Origin: DASXYU01 sp036502295
Lineage (GTDB): Bacteria > Actinomycetota > Actinomycetes > Mycobacteriales > Jatrophihabitantaceae
DNA length: 24,869 bases
Reading direction: 5' to 3'
Assembly (NCBI GenBank): GCA_036502295.1
Contig: DASXYU010000051.1
Location: 1-24,869 of the forward strand
Shown piece by piece: positions 1-6,257 of the stretch; positions within the stretch are counted from its first letter, which is position 1, and each line of letters starts with the position of its first letter. Both the position numbers and the translations under genes were made by a program. A model generated the notes under the pieces. The model was not told the DNA's origin, ran no database searches, and was given only the letters and a program-made list of their open reading frames with translations.

Positions 1-201
1 GGCGATCGCCGGGAGCAGCGTCCACCGCCGCCTGCGCGCGCGGCGCTGCTCATGTGGTGCCGGCGCGAACTGCAGTGGCACCTCCTCGGCGGGCCACGGC
101 GACATCGCGGTCGTTGCCGCACCCGGGGCGACGACCGCTTCCGCGGTCGCCCGCAGCGCGGCGACGAGCCGTTGCTCGGCACGGACCTCGGTGACGCTCA
201 T
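1..201 (-). CDS. N-terminal fragment of a putative membrane partner (anti-sigma-like) of the adjacent ECF sigma factor; runs off the left edge
   Basis: An open frame of 67 codons begins with ATG at 201 and is still open at base 1, so only the N-terminus is present. The visible part is a soluble Ala/Pro-rich stretch followed by a dense Arg cluster (about residues 52-59) and the start of a hydrophobic run (WTLLPAIA), as expected for a cytoplasmic tail leading into a membrane helix. A GAGG motif 6 bases upstream of the ATG supports the start. It lies directly downstream of a SigE-family sigma gene. The same arrangement, sigma factor then one-TM protein, recurs at 15.0-16.4 kb, and this suggests an anti-sigma or sensor role. 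No domain can be named from this fragment, so the function is inference from position and topology only. Confidence 0.55.
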   Translation of the reverse strand, partial: MSVTEVRAEQRLVAALRATAEAVVAPGAATTAMSPWPAEEVPLQFAPAPHEQRRARRRRWTLLPAIA

Positions 202-281
202 CGACGTCCTCGCCTCGCTCCGTACGCCGATGAGGCTCCAACCGCGCTGTGTCTTTGGATTCGCTCACTTCGTTCGCTCAT
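198..281 (-). other. 27-codon linker ORF joining sigma factor and downstream gene by two ATGA overlaps
   Basis: An ATG at 281 overlaps the sigma stop as ATGA. The frame ends with TGA at 198-200, which again overlaps the ATG of the downstream membrane protein at 201 as ATGA. The encoded peptide (MSERSERIQRHSA...) looks low-complexity and comes largely from a TGAGCGAA direct repeat. It may serve only to carry ribosomes from one gene to the next. It may equally be fortuitous; no function is claimed. Confidence 0.3.
260..280. repeat. Short direct repeat TGAGCGAA-n5-TGAGCGAA
   Basis: On the minus strand the 8-mer TGAGCGAA occurs twice, separated by CGAAG. It sits at the very start of the gap between the sigma factor and its downstream gene. 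Similar GAGCGAA-rich intergenic repeats are, from memory, scattered through actinobacterial genomes; that recollection cannot be checked here. No second copy of the whole unit was found in this window. Confidence 0.45.
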
Positions 282-823
282 AGTGCCCCTCCTTCTACCG
301 TCGAGCCGGCCGGGGAGTCGTCCAGCAGCGCGGCGAGCGAAGCACGGGCGCGGGACGCGGTCGAGCGCACGGCGGAGGACGTGATCGAGAGGGTGACGGC
401 GATCTGCTCGTCGGAGAGCTCCTGCCAGTACCGCAGTACCAGCACCTCGCGTTGGCGTCGGGGAAGCCGGTGCAGCGCCGCCATCGTCTCGCGGTGCTCC
501 TCGGCGATGAGGACGCCGCCCACGGCATCGGGCTCCGGCACGGCGAGAAAATGTCCCCGCGTGCGTGCCAGGAGCCGCCGTCGCAGCACGGAGCGGCAGC
601 CGTTCACCACCGACGTCCGCAGGTAGGCGACGTGGTTGTCGACGCGGTCCCAGCGCCGGTGCAGCGCGAGGAACGCCTCCTGGACGACGTCCTCGGCCGC
701 CTCGCGGGAGTCGACGAGCATCACCGCGAGCTGCACCATCGGCAGCCGCCACTGCTGCCAGAGGCTCTCGAAGTCCTCGACCGAGCGTTCCAGAACGCCG
801 CCCTCCACCGCCGTGACCGCCAT
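278..823 (-). CDS. SigE-family ECF RNA polymerase sigma factor
   Basis: The 181-residue protein has the two-domain ECF layout. Region 2 (about residues 16-85) includes EDVVQEAFLALHRRW and the VNGCRSVLRRR helix. Region 4 (about 115-170) includes LPRRQREVLVLRYW and a helix-turn-helix SDEQIAVTLSITSSAVRST. Spacing and wording resemble the actinobacterial SigE family of short sigma-70 factors. The role would be to direct RNA polymerase to a small stress or envelope regulon. The start at 823 was chosen because the protein then begins just before region 2; the longer frame to 1177 runs through the divergent kinase gene. The stop overlaps an ATG (ATGA, 278-281) that opens only a 27-codon frame ending at the true start of the next gene. 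The identity of the regulon cannot be seen. Confidence 0.85.
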   Translation of the reverse strand: MAVTAVEGGVLERSVEDFESLWQQWRLPMVQLAVMLVDSREAAEDVVQEAFLALHRRWDRVDNHVAYLRTSVVNGCRSVLRRRLLARTRGHFLAVPEPDAVGGVLIAEEHRETMAALHRLPRRQREVLVLRYWQELSDEQIAVTLSITSSAVRSTASRARASLAALLDDSPAGSTVEGGAL

Positions 824-885
824 CCTCACACCTACTACGACGCGCGAACGATCCCGATGCTGCGTCCCCGCCGAGAAATCTTTCG

Positions 886-891
886 TAGGCT
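886..891 (+). promoter_or_regulatory. -10 element (TAGGCT) for leaderless pdtaS mRNA
   Basis: TAGGCT matches the TAnnnT pattern of actinobacterial -10 elements and lies 7 bases before the ATG at 899, so transcription would start at the start codon. No Shine-Dalgarno is visible before this ATG, in keeping with a leaderless message. No clear -35 was found. Confidence 0.55.
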
Positions 892-898
892 TCGTCCT

Positions 899-2452
899 AT
901 GTCCGCGTTGACCGAACTGCTGGCGGCGCGCACCACCCTGGATGACCGGCAGATCGAGCACCTGCAGCGCCTCGTCAGTGAGTGGCAACTGCTGTCGGAC
1001 CTCTCCTTCGCCGACCTCCTGCTCTGGGTGCCGGTCGCCGGCACCGCCGAGGCCGGCAACACCACGTTCCTGTGCGTGGCGCAGTGCCGCCCCACCACCG
1101 GCCCCACCGCGTACCTCACCGACGAGGTCGGCGCGACCGAGGCGATGCCCCGCTCCCGGCCGCTGCAGACCGCCCACGACGAAGCGCGGATCTTCCGCGA
1201 GGCCGAGGCCGATTGGGAGGGCGACCTCCCGGTGCGCCGGGAGGCGATCCCGGTGCGGTTCCCGGGCTCGGAAGGTCCAGAGGGTTCACGGGCGTCGGGC
1301 GGCAAGGTCATCGCCGTAGTGGGACGGGACTCGAACCTTGCCAGCGTCCGCACCCCCAGCCAGCTGGAGCTCGTCTACCTCGCCAGCGCCGCCGACCTCG
1401 CCACGATGGTGGCCGATGGCAGCTTTCCCGGGTCGGACGACAGCCCTGAGGAAGGCGCCGGGCCGCGTGTCGGCGACGGTCTGCTCCGCCTGGAGCCCGA
1501 CGGCACGATCGTCTATGCCAGCCCGAACGCGCTCTCGGCGTTCAGCCGGCTCGGCATCAGCGGCTCCGTGCTCAGCGAGCCGATCGGTGCGCTGACGAGC
1601 ACGGTCGCCGATGACCCGTTCGACTCGCGCGACCTTGCCACCGCGGTGGCGGAGGCGATCGACGGAGGACGGCCGGCGAGCATCGAGGTCGAGGGCGGGG
1701 GAGCGACCGTCCTGTTCCGAGCGATCCCGCTGCGGCCCCGCGGGGAGACGCTCGGCGCGCTCGTCCTGCTACAGGACGTCACCGAGTTGCGACGCCGCGA
1801 CCGGCAGATCCTGAGCAAGGAGGCGACGATCCGCGAGATCCACCACCGGGTGAAGAACAACCTGCAGACCGTCGCCGCCCTGCTGCGGTTGCAGGCGCGG
1901 CGGGTGGATGCGCCTGAGGCGAAGGTGGCGCTGGAGGAGTCGATGCGCCGGGTCACCTCGATCGCCTTGGTGCACGAGACGCTGTCGACCTCGATCGACG
2001 AGTCGGTGGCCTTCGACGAGGTCGTGGACCGGCTGCTCGTGATGCTCGCCGACGTGATGGGTTCGGCCGGTGAGGTGAGGGTGCGGCGGGCAGGGAGCTT
2101 CGGCGACGTCCCGGCCGAGACGGCGACGGCGCTGGTGCTCGTCCTCACGGAGCTCGTCCAGAACTCCCTGGAACACGCATTCCCGAGCGGTGGAACCGGT
2201 TCGGTGCGGGTGAGCGCCGAGCGCAGCCGCAGCGATCTGGTGGTGACGATCAGCGACGACGGCGTGGGGCTTCCCGCGGATTTCGACCCGGATGCCTCGG
2301 AGCGGCTCGGGCTTCAGATCGTGAAGACACTCGTCTCTGCCGAGCTGAACGGGACGGTGGCGTTCCGGTCGAACGAGCCGACACCCGGGGCGACGACCGT
2401 CCTCACCGTGCCGCTCAGCCGTCGCGCGCGATCGCAAGCTCTCGCGACGTAG
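899..2452 (+). CDS. pdtaS: PdtaS-type sensor histidine kinase (HisKA_2 / HWE-like)
   Basis: The 517-residue cytosolic kinase has an N-terminal GAF-like region (about 1-175), a PAS-like region (about 190-298) ending in VLLQDVTELRRRDRQ, and a HisKA_2 dimerisation helix with EIHHRVKNNLQTVAALLRLQ (313-332) whose second His, H316, is the likely phospho-acceptor. A HATPase follows with an N-box around E418/N422 (TELVQNSLEH), a G1 box DDGVGLP (453-459) and LGLQIV (470-475). No membrane segment is seen. In mycobacteria PdtaS phosphorylates the RNA-binding antiterminator PdtaR; no pdtaR lies in this window. The frame is open back to 452, but the ATG at 899 has an ideally placed TAGGCT and gives the family N-terminus. 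It converges on whiB, as in M. tuberculosis Rv3219/Rv3220c (recalled). Confidence 0.9.
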   Translation: MSALTELLAARTTLDDRQIEHLQRLVSEWQLLSDLSFADLLLWVPVAGTAEAGNTTFLCVAQCRPTTGPTAYLTDEVGATEAMPRSRPLQTAHDEARIFREAEADWEGDLPVRREAIPVRFPGSEGPEGSRASGGKVIAVVGRDSNLASVRTPSQLELVYLASAADLATMVADGSFPGSDDSPEEGAGPRVGDGLLRLEPDGTIVYASPNALSAFSRLGISGSVLSEPIGALTSTVADDPFDSRDLATAVAEAIDGGRPASIEVEGGGATVLFRAIPLRPRGETLGALVLLQDVTELRRRDRQILSKEATIREIHHRVKNNLQTVAALLRLQARRVDAPEAKVALEESMRRVTSIALVHETLSTSIDESVAFDEVVDRLLVMLADVMGSAGEVRVRRAGSFGDVPAETATALVLVLTELVQNSLEHAFPSGGTGSVRVSAERSRSDLVVTISDDGVGLPADFDPDASERLGLQIVKTLVSAELNGTVAFRSNEPTPGATTVLTVPLSRRARSQALAT

Positions 2453-2479
2453 CGAACGCAACCGGTTTGAGAGACACAA

Positions 2480-2517
2480 CTGCCGGCCGCCCCAGGTGAA
2501 CTGGTTGCGACCGGCAG
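2480..2517. terminator. Candidate bidirectional hairpin between convergent pdtaS and whiB
   Basis: CTGCCGG (2480-2486) pairs perfectly with CCGGCAG (2511-2517), and a nested CCAG-gtgaa-CTGG stem sits inside. It lies in the 84-base gap between two convergent stops, where a shared terminator is expected. There is no T-run on either side, so the call is tentative. Confidence 0.4.
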
Positions 2518-2536
2518 AGGGCTCGGTTGATTCCGC

Positions 2537-2788
2537 TCAGGACATTCGTGCCCGGGCGCGCGCGTTGCGACGCTTGAGCGCGCGACGTTCGTCCTCCGAA
2601 AGACCGCCCCAGACGCCTGCGTCCTGACCGCTCTCAAGGGCCCAGGCAAGACATTCCTGGATAACGGGGCACCGTCGGCAGACCGTTTTGGCCTGCTCGA
2701 TCTGCAGCAGTGCGGGACCCGTGTTTCCGATTGGGAAAAACAGTTCGGGGTCCTCGTCACGGCAGATCGCGCGGTGACGCCAGTCCAT
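2537..2788 (-). CDS. whiB1: WhiB-family iron-sulfur transcription regulator, WhiB1-like
   Basis: The 83-residue protein has the four cluster-binding cysteines C9, C37, C40 and C46 in the C-x(n)-CxxC-x5-C pattern, the GVWGG turn (58-62), and a basic C-terminus (RRALKRRNARARAR) for DNA contact. The N-terminus MDWRH..CRDEDPELFFP is almost that of mycobacterial WhiB1, a nitric-oxide-responsive [4Fe-4S] regulator that binds the principal sigma factor. The ATG at 2788 is preferred over an in-frame GTG at 2797 because AAGGAG sits 8 bases before it and the GTG overlaps that site. Its neighbours, PdtaS kinase (convergent) and lipid kinase (upstream, same strand), match the WhiB1 locus. A CRP-like operator lies 52 bases upstream of the ATG. 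Confidence 0.92.
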   Translation of the reverse strand: MDWRHRAICRDEDPELFFPIGNTGPALLQIEQAKTVCRRCPVIQECLAWALESGQDAGVWGGLSEDERRALKRRNARARARMS

Positions 2789-3048
2789 GTCTTGCACTCC
2801 TTACTTCTGAAGCGGGCGCGACGGGAGATGTGCGACCGCTTGTGAAGCCTTTCACGAGCTGGAGCCCGTTTCAAGCATCAACGCATGTGCGTTAGCCAAC
2901 TCGCGGCTGGTGCGGCGGAGATTTCTGTGACAGCAAGCCACGATACGCGGCGCTCGACCTCGGGTCGAGGCTGATACGAGAGGGGTTTTTTCTGGACAAA
3001 TGATGATGTTTTGCCGCCGTGAGCACACTCTCGCGGGTCGCAGGCGGC
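2789..3048. other. whiB upstream region without genes
   Basis: This 260-base gap between the whiB start and the lipid kinase stop holds the CRP-like site (2841-2856), an ACGCA-tg-TGCGT inverted repeat (2881-2892), a short CTCGACC-tcg-GGTCGAG hairpin (2953-2969) and a T6 run (2986-2991 on the plus strand). Composition is less GC-rich than the flanking genes, as expected for a regulated promoter region. No credible small ORF was found. Confidence 0.5.
2841..2856. promoter_or_regulatory. CRP/Cmr-type operator upstream of whiB
   Basis: TGTGA-AGCCTT-TCACG matches the symmetric actinobacterial CRP consensus TGTGA-n6-TCACA at 9 of 10 fixed positions. It lies 52 bases upstream of the whiB ATG, in the only sizeable intergenic region of this block. 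In M. tuberculosis whiB1 is a known target of the CRP homologue Rv3676, which makes the placement meaningful. The whiB -10 element itself was not recognised. Confidence 0.6.
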
Positions 3049-3975
3049 TCAGATGCTGAGAACGTGGATCGCGCGCGCCGCCGAGCTCAGGGTGAGTTCG
3101 AGGCGCTCGCCGAGGTAGTCGCCGTCGACCTCGACCGGCATCGCGGACGTGGATCGCACCACCAGCGACTCCAGGTCATTCACCAGATAGGCGCCGCGCC
3201 TGCCGATCCGGGGTTTGTCACCGGAGAGGCGCGCGACGGTGAAGAGCATCCCGAGCGTCCCCATCCGCCGACGCGCGTACAGCGACAGGCCGTGCTCGAA
3301 GTCCGCCTCGGGGGTGGGGCGCAGCGGTCGGCCGCCGGCATACGTCCACGGGTCCGTGTTGGTGATGATCACGAGATGGATGTCGTCGAGGATGGTGCCG
3401 TCGGGAAGTTCGACCTGCAGTTGCGGGTGCCGTCGGTCGGCGCCGAAGAATTGCCGTACGCCGACCCGCGCATAGAGGACGTGGGTCGAGCGGCGTCCCT
3501 TCGCGCGCTGCTTCTCGACGCCGCCCACGATCGAGGCGGGCAGGCCGACGCTGGCGCCGAAGACGAACCATCGGTCATCGGCGCGCCCCATGCTCACCTC
3601 TCGGGTGCGGCCCTCGCGCAGCGCGTCGAGGAGCACGCCGGTCGCCTCCACCGTGTCGTTGGGCAGACCGACCGCTCTGGCGAAGACGTTCGTCGATCCG
3701 GTCGGGACGATGCCGAGGGACGGAACGCCCGCGTGCACCCCGTCGGTGAGCATGCCGTTCACAACCTCGTTCACGGTTCCGTCACCGCCGAGGGCCACGA
3801 TCGCGTCGACGTCCTCGGCACGCATCGCGCGGCAGGCGAGGGCCGCGGCGTGCCCGCGATGGGCGGTCTCGGCGACCTCGACCTCGGCGACGCTCGCCAG
3901 CGATGCCAGCACCACGTCACGCTCGCGCGAGGTCGTTGCGGTCGCGCGCGGGTTGGTGACGACGAGGAGGCGCAC
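3049..3975 (-). CDS. Diacylglycerol/sphingosine kinase-family lipid kinase
   Basis: The 308-residue protein starts MRLLVVTNPR and carries the DAGK catalytic signature ALGGDGTVNEVVNG (about 61-74, with the nucleotide-binding GGDGT) and the second motif PTGSTNVFARAVGLP (about 91-105). A C-terminal beta-rich domain ends in VEVDGDYLGERLEL, typical of DgkB/YegS-like enzymes. It should phosphorylate a lipid such as diacylglycerol at the membrane. A GTG at 3984 gives three more residues, but GTG 3975 is preferred: TAGCGT lies exactly 7 bases before it and the protein then begins as its family does. It is divergent from a small membrane protein; the pair corresponds to M. tuberculosis Rv3218/Rv3217c (recalled). 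The exact lipid substrate is unknown. Confidence 0.85.
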   Translation of the reverse strand: MRLLVVTNPRATATTSRERDVVLASLASVAEVEVAETAHRGHAAALACRAMRAEDVDAIVALGGDGTVNEVVNGMLTDGVHAGVPSLGIVPTGSTNVFARAVGLPNDTVEATGVLLDALREGRTREVSMGRADDRWFVFGASVGLPASIVGGVEKQRAKGRRSTHVLYARVGVRQFFGADRRHPQLQVELPDGTILDDIHLVIITNTDPWTYAGGRPLRPTPEADFEHGLSLYARRRMGTLGMLFTVARLSGDKPRIGRRGAYLVNDLESLVVRSTSAMPVEVDGDYLGERLELTLSSAARAIHVLSI

Positions 3976-3982
3976 GGCCGTC

Positions 3983-4002
3983 ACGCTACCTGTCGGTACG
4001 TT
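3983..4002. promoter_or_regulatory. Back-to-back -10 elements for divergent lipid kinase and membrane protein
   Basis: On the minus strand TAGCGT (3988-3983) is 7 bases before GTG 3975; on the plus strand TACGTT (3997-4002) is 6 bases before GTG 4009. The hexamers are 8 bases apart. Both transcripts would be leaderless. The same geometry recurs at 10744-10763. Confidence 0.5.
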
Positions 4003-4008
4003 GTGCCT

Positions 4009-4398
4009 GTGAGCGATGAGGTGCCGGTGCAGTTGCGGATAGCGGCGATGATCGTGGCGCTGGAGGCACTCGCCCTGCTGGCCGCGACGGGCGTCCTCGT
4101 CGTGAAGACGGCGACGCAGTCGACCGGCAGCATCGCCAGCGCCCTGCTGCTTGCGGCGCTCGCCGTGCTCGGTGCGCTCGTCCTCGGATTCGGCGCACGG
4201 GGACTGCTCGCATTACGTCAGGGCGCCCGGACTCCGATCGTCGTCATTCAGGTCTTGGCGCTCCCCGTCGCCTACAGCCTCGGCTTCCAGGCAGGACGCA
4301 TGGAGTACGGCGGTCCGATCCTCGTCGCCGCACTCGCGACCCTCTACCTGCTGTTCACCCCGCCGGCCCGGGCCGTCCTGGACCACCGGAGGGATTAG
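4009..4398 (+). CDS. Small four-helix integral membrane protein, Rv3217c-like
   Basis: The 129-residue protein has four hydrophobic segments at about 8-32, 41-64, 75-93 and 100-117, with short loops and a basic C-terminal tail (DHRRD). No catalytic motif is visible, so no activity is proposed. GTG 4009 is chosen because TACGTT stands exactly 6 bases upstream; GTG 4003 would be inside the spacer. The gene is divergent from the lipid kinase, and its stop (4396-4398) is one base from the stop of convergent sigF. Position and size match the conserved membrane protein next to the lipid kinase in mycobacteria (Rv3217c, recalled). A function in lipid or envelope homeostasis is only a guess from context. 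Confidence 0.7.
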   Translation: MSDEVPVQLRIAAMIVALEALALLAATGVLVVKTATQSTGSIASALLLAALAVLGALVLGFGARGLLALRQGARTPIVVIQVLALPVAYSLGFQAGRMEYGGPILVAALATLYLLFTPPARAVLDHRRD

Positions 4399-4399
4399 G

Positions 4400-5206
4400 T
4401 CACTCTTCGAGGGTGGCGCGGAGCTTCTTGAGGCTGCGGGCGACGAGACGGCTCACCTGCATCTGGCTGACGCCGACGAGCGCCGCGATCTCGGTCTGCG
4501 ACCGGTTGTCGATGAAGCGCAGCGCCAGGATCTCCCGTTCGTCCTGCGGAAGCCGCGCGATCGCCGCGCGCAAGGCGGAGCGATCCTCGACCTGGGCGAA
4601 GCCCGCCTCCGTGATGCCCAGTGCCGGATGCTCCGGAACCGTTTCGCCCGGTGCGGCGAGTGCATCGAGCGGAACGCCTGCGTAGGCGCGCGCCGCGTCG
4701 AGTGCCTCGATGACGACGTCCTCATCGAGGCCCAGGCGAGCGGCGAGTTCGCGCACCGTCGGACTGCGTCCCAGCGTCTGGCTCAGCTCGGCCCGCGCCG
4801 CAGTGAGGGAGGTCTGCAGTTCCTGCGCGCGACGCGGCACGTGCAGCAGCCACCCCGTGTCGCGGAAGTGGCGTTTGATCTCGCCCAGGATCGTCGGCGT
4901 GGCGAAAGTGCTGAACTCCAGGCCGCGCTCGACGTCGAATCGGTCGATGGCCTTGATCAGCCCGATCGAACCGACCTGGAGGAGGTCGTCCATCGGTTCG
5001 CTGCGATTGGCGAAGCGGCGCGCGAGAAAACTCACCAGCGGCATGTGCAGCGCGACGAGCCGGGTGCGGAGTGCATCGCGGCGGGGATCACCTGCCGGCA
5101 GCGCACCCAGTTCGGCGAGTAGCGCCCGGCTTCGGACGCGGGTCTCGGGAGCGTCCTCCCGCTCCTCCGACCCGATACCGGACCCGGGATCCGGACCGGA
5201 AGTCAC
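4400..5206 (-). CDS. sigF: SigF/SigB-family (group 3) RNA polymerase sigma factor
   Basis: This 268-residue sigma factor has region 2 with DDLLQVGSIGLIKAIDRFD (about 73-91) and EFSTFATPTILGEIKRHFRD, region 3 with SPTVRELAARLGL, and region 4 with LPQDEREILALRF followed by a helix-turn-helix QTEIAALVGVSQMQVSRL. That set is characteristic of the SigF/SigB stress and differentiation group. The GTG start at 5206 overlaps the rsbW stop as GTGA, so the two are probably translationally coupled and made in balanced amounts. The upstream neighbour encodes the cognate anti-sigma factor, which would hold SigF inactive until a partner-switch signal. No anti-anti-sigma (RsbV/STAS) gene is in the window. 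No SigF-type promoter (GTTT..GGGTA) was recognised before the operon. Confidence 0.92.
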   Translation of the reverse strand: MTSGPDPGSGIGSEEREDAPETRVRSRALLAELGALPAGDPRRDALRTRLVALHMPLVSFLARRFANRSEPMDDLLQVGSIGLIKAIDRFDVERGLEFSTFATPTILGEIKRHFRDTGWLLHVPRRAQELQTSLTAARAELSQTLGRSPTVRELAARLGLDEDVVIEALDAARAYAGVPLDALAAPGETVPEHPALGITEAGFAQVEDRSALRAAIARLPQDEREILALRFIDNRSQTEIAALVGVSQMQVSRLVARSLKKLRATLEE

Positions 5207-5577
5207 TGTCCTGCTGCCTGCCGTCGCTTACCGAGAGTGAGCGAGAACTGACCGTCGCGATGACTCACGTCCACCGTCGTGGTGAGGGCCTGCAGCAGCG
5301 CCCAGCCGATGCCGCCCTCGTCCAGCTCCGTGGCCTCGTCCGCGCCGACGCTCACGCTGACGCTGATGTCGCCCGGATCGATGGAGAAGCGCACCGAGAG
5401 CATGCCGCCGGTGGTGTGCGGCAGCAGCAGCGAGCAGGCCTCGTCCACCGCGAGACGGAGGTCGTCCACCTCATCGATCGTCAGGTCGCTGCGTGCCGCG
5501 AGACTCGCGGCGGCGAGACGGACCGTGGAGACGTAGGCGGTGTCGGCGGGGACGGTGAGTACCACGGCATCACTCAT
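5203..5577 (-). CDS. rsbW: RsbW/UsfX-like anti-sigma factor (GHKL fold)
   Basis: The 124-residue protein matches SigF-type anti-sigma factors in length and in the helix DEVDDLRLAVDEACSLLLPH (35-54), which aligns with the HATPase N-box. E46 is kept, but the Asn expected four residues later is L50. A G1 box (DxGxG) is not visible, and only a reduced GGIGWALLQAL (88-98) resembles the G2 region. It should bind and inhibit the SigF encoded next to it; whether it is still a kinase of an anti-anti-sigma protein is doubtful from these changes. The start has a strong GGGAGG 6 bases upstream and overlaps the phosphatase stop (ATGA); its own stop overlaps sigF (GTGA). Confidence 0.85.
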   Translation of the reverse strand: MSDAVVLTVPADTAYVSTVRLAAASLAARSDLTIDEVDDLRLAVDEACSLLLPHTTGGMLSVRFSIDPGDISVSVSVGADEATELDEGGIGWALLQALTTTVDVSHRDGQFSLTLGKRRQAAGQ

Positions 5578-6230
5578 GCGCCGCCTCCCGCCACATAGGG
5601 ATTGGGCATGTTCCAGCGCTGCAGTGCCGAGAGGCCGTACTGGGAACCGAGGACGGAGGGCGCGGCGGTACCGAGCAACAGGTTGCCGCCCCCGCTCGGC
5701 GGCAGCCCGATCCAGCGAGCTCCGATGATGCGGCTGATGTGTCCGTGTGCCACGAGGACGACCGGCCCTTCGTCGAGGTACGGGATGATTCGCGCGATAA
5801 CGCGATCGGCGCGCACGCCGACATCGTCAACGCTCTCACCGCCACGGACGCCGTGGGTCCAGATCGTCCAGTCCGGGACCTCGCGGCGGATCTCGGTACT
5901 GGTGAGACCCTCGTAGTCGCCGTAGTCCCATTCACAGAGGTTCTCGTCGATCGCGTCGACCCGTAGCCCAGCCAGCTCCGCGGTGCGCTGCGCCCGCTGT
6001 CGTGGGCTGGCGAGGACGAGGACGGGGTTGAGGTCAGCGAGCAGGCCCCGCAGGGCGCTCGCCTGCCCCTCGCCCTCGGGCAGCAGCGGCAGGTCGGTGC
6101 GGCCGGTGTGCTGCCCCGACTTGCTCCACTCCGTCTCGCCGTGGCGGATTAACCAGATCTGCGTGGAATCGCTCAGCCCGTCAGAAACTGAGGGGCCGGC
6201 ACTCCACACCGGAGCAGCGGCCTCAGTCAT
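5574..6230 (-). CDS. Histidine phosphatase superfamily protein (phosphoglycerate mutase-like, acid phosphatase type)
   Basis: The 218-residue protein carries the LIRHGETEW signature (27-35, phospho-acceptor H30), a second Arg in SPRQRAQRT (R79 or R82 region), the acid/base Glu in NLCEWDYGDYEG (E100 or E107) and the second His in LVAHGHISR (H162). The fold is that of branch-1 histidine phosphatases. The M. tuberculosis relative Rv3214, annotated gpm2, acts as an acid phosphatase rather than a glycolytic mutase, so a phosphatase call is safer. It heads an operon with rsbW and sigF through an ATGA overlap, unusual company that hints at a link to stress signalling. The upstream AAAGAG gives only a weak ribosome site. 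Confidence 0.82.
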   Translation of the reverse strand: MTEAAAPVWSAGPSVSDGLSDSTQIWLIRHGETEWSKSGQHTGRTDLPLLPEGEGQASALRGLLADLNPVLVLASPRQRAQRTAELAGLRVDAIDENLCEWDYGDYEGLTSTEIRREVPDWTIWTHGVRGGESVDDVGVRADRVIARIIPYLDEGPVVLVAHGHISRIIGARWIGLPPSGGGNLLLGTAAPSVLGSQYGLSALQRWNMPNPYVAGGGA

Positions 6231-6257
6231 AGCTCTTTTCTACTGGGTCGTGCGGCG

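Noticed and set aside
50..268. 72-codon minus-strand frame over the left-edge gene
   Set aside because: Its Arg-rich composition is that of an out-of-frame shadow; the frame from ATG 201 has a ribosome site and a sensible membrane-protein N-terminus.
452..898. Open frame upstream of the pdtaS start
   Set aside because: It is antisense to the ECF sigma gene, has no family similarity, and the TAGGCT/ATG 899 pair gives the normal PdtaS N-terminus.
2953..2991. CTCGACC hairpin followed at a distance by T6, as a terminator
   Set aside because: The T-run starts 16 bases after the stem and is on the strand that carries no gene ending there; it may be chance in the whiB upstream region.
3019..4008. 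Long plus-strand frame leading into the small membrane protein
   Set aside because: It is wholly antisense to the lipid kinase gene, which has clear catalytic motifs.
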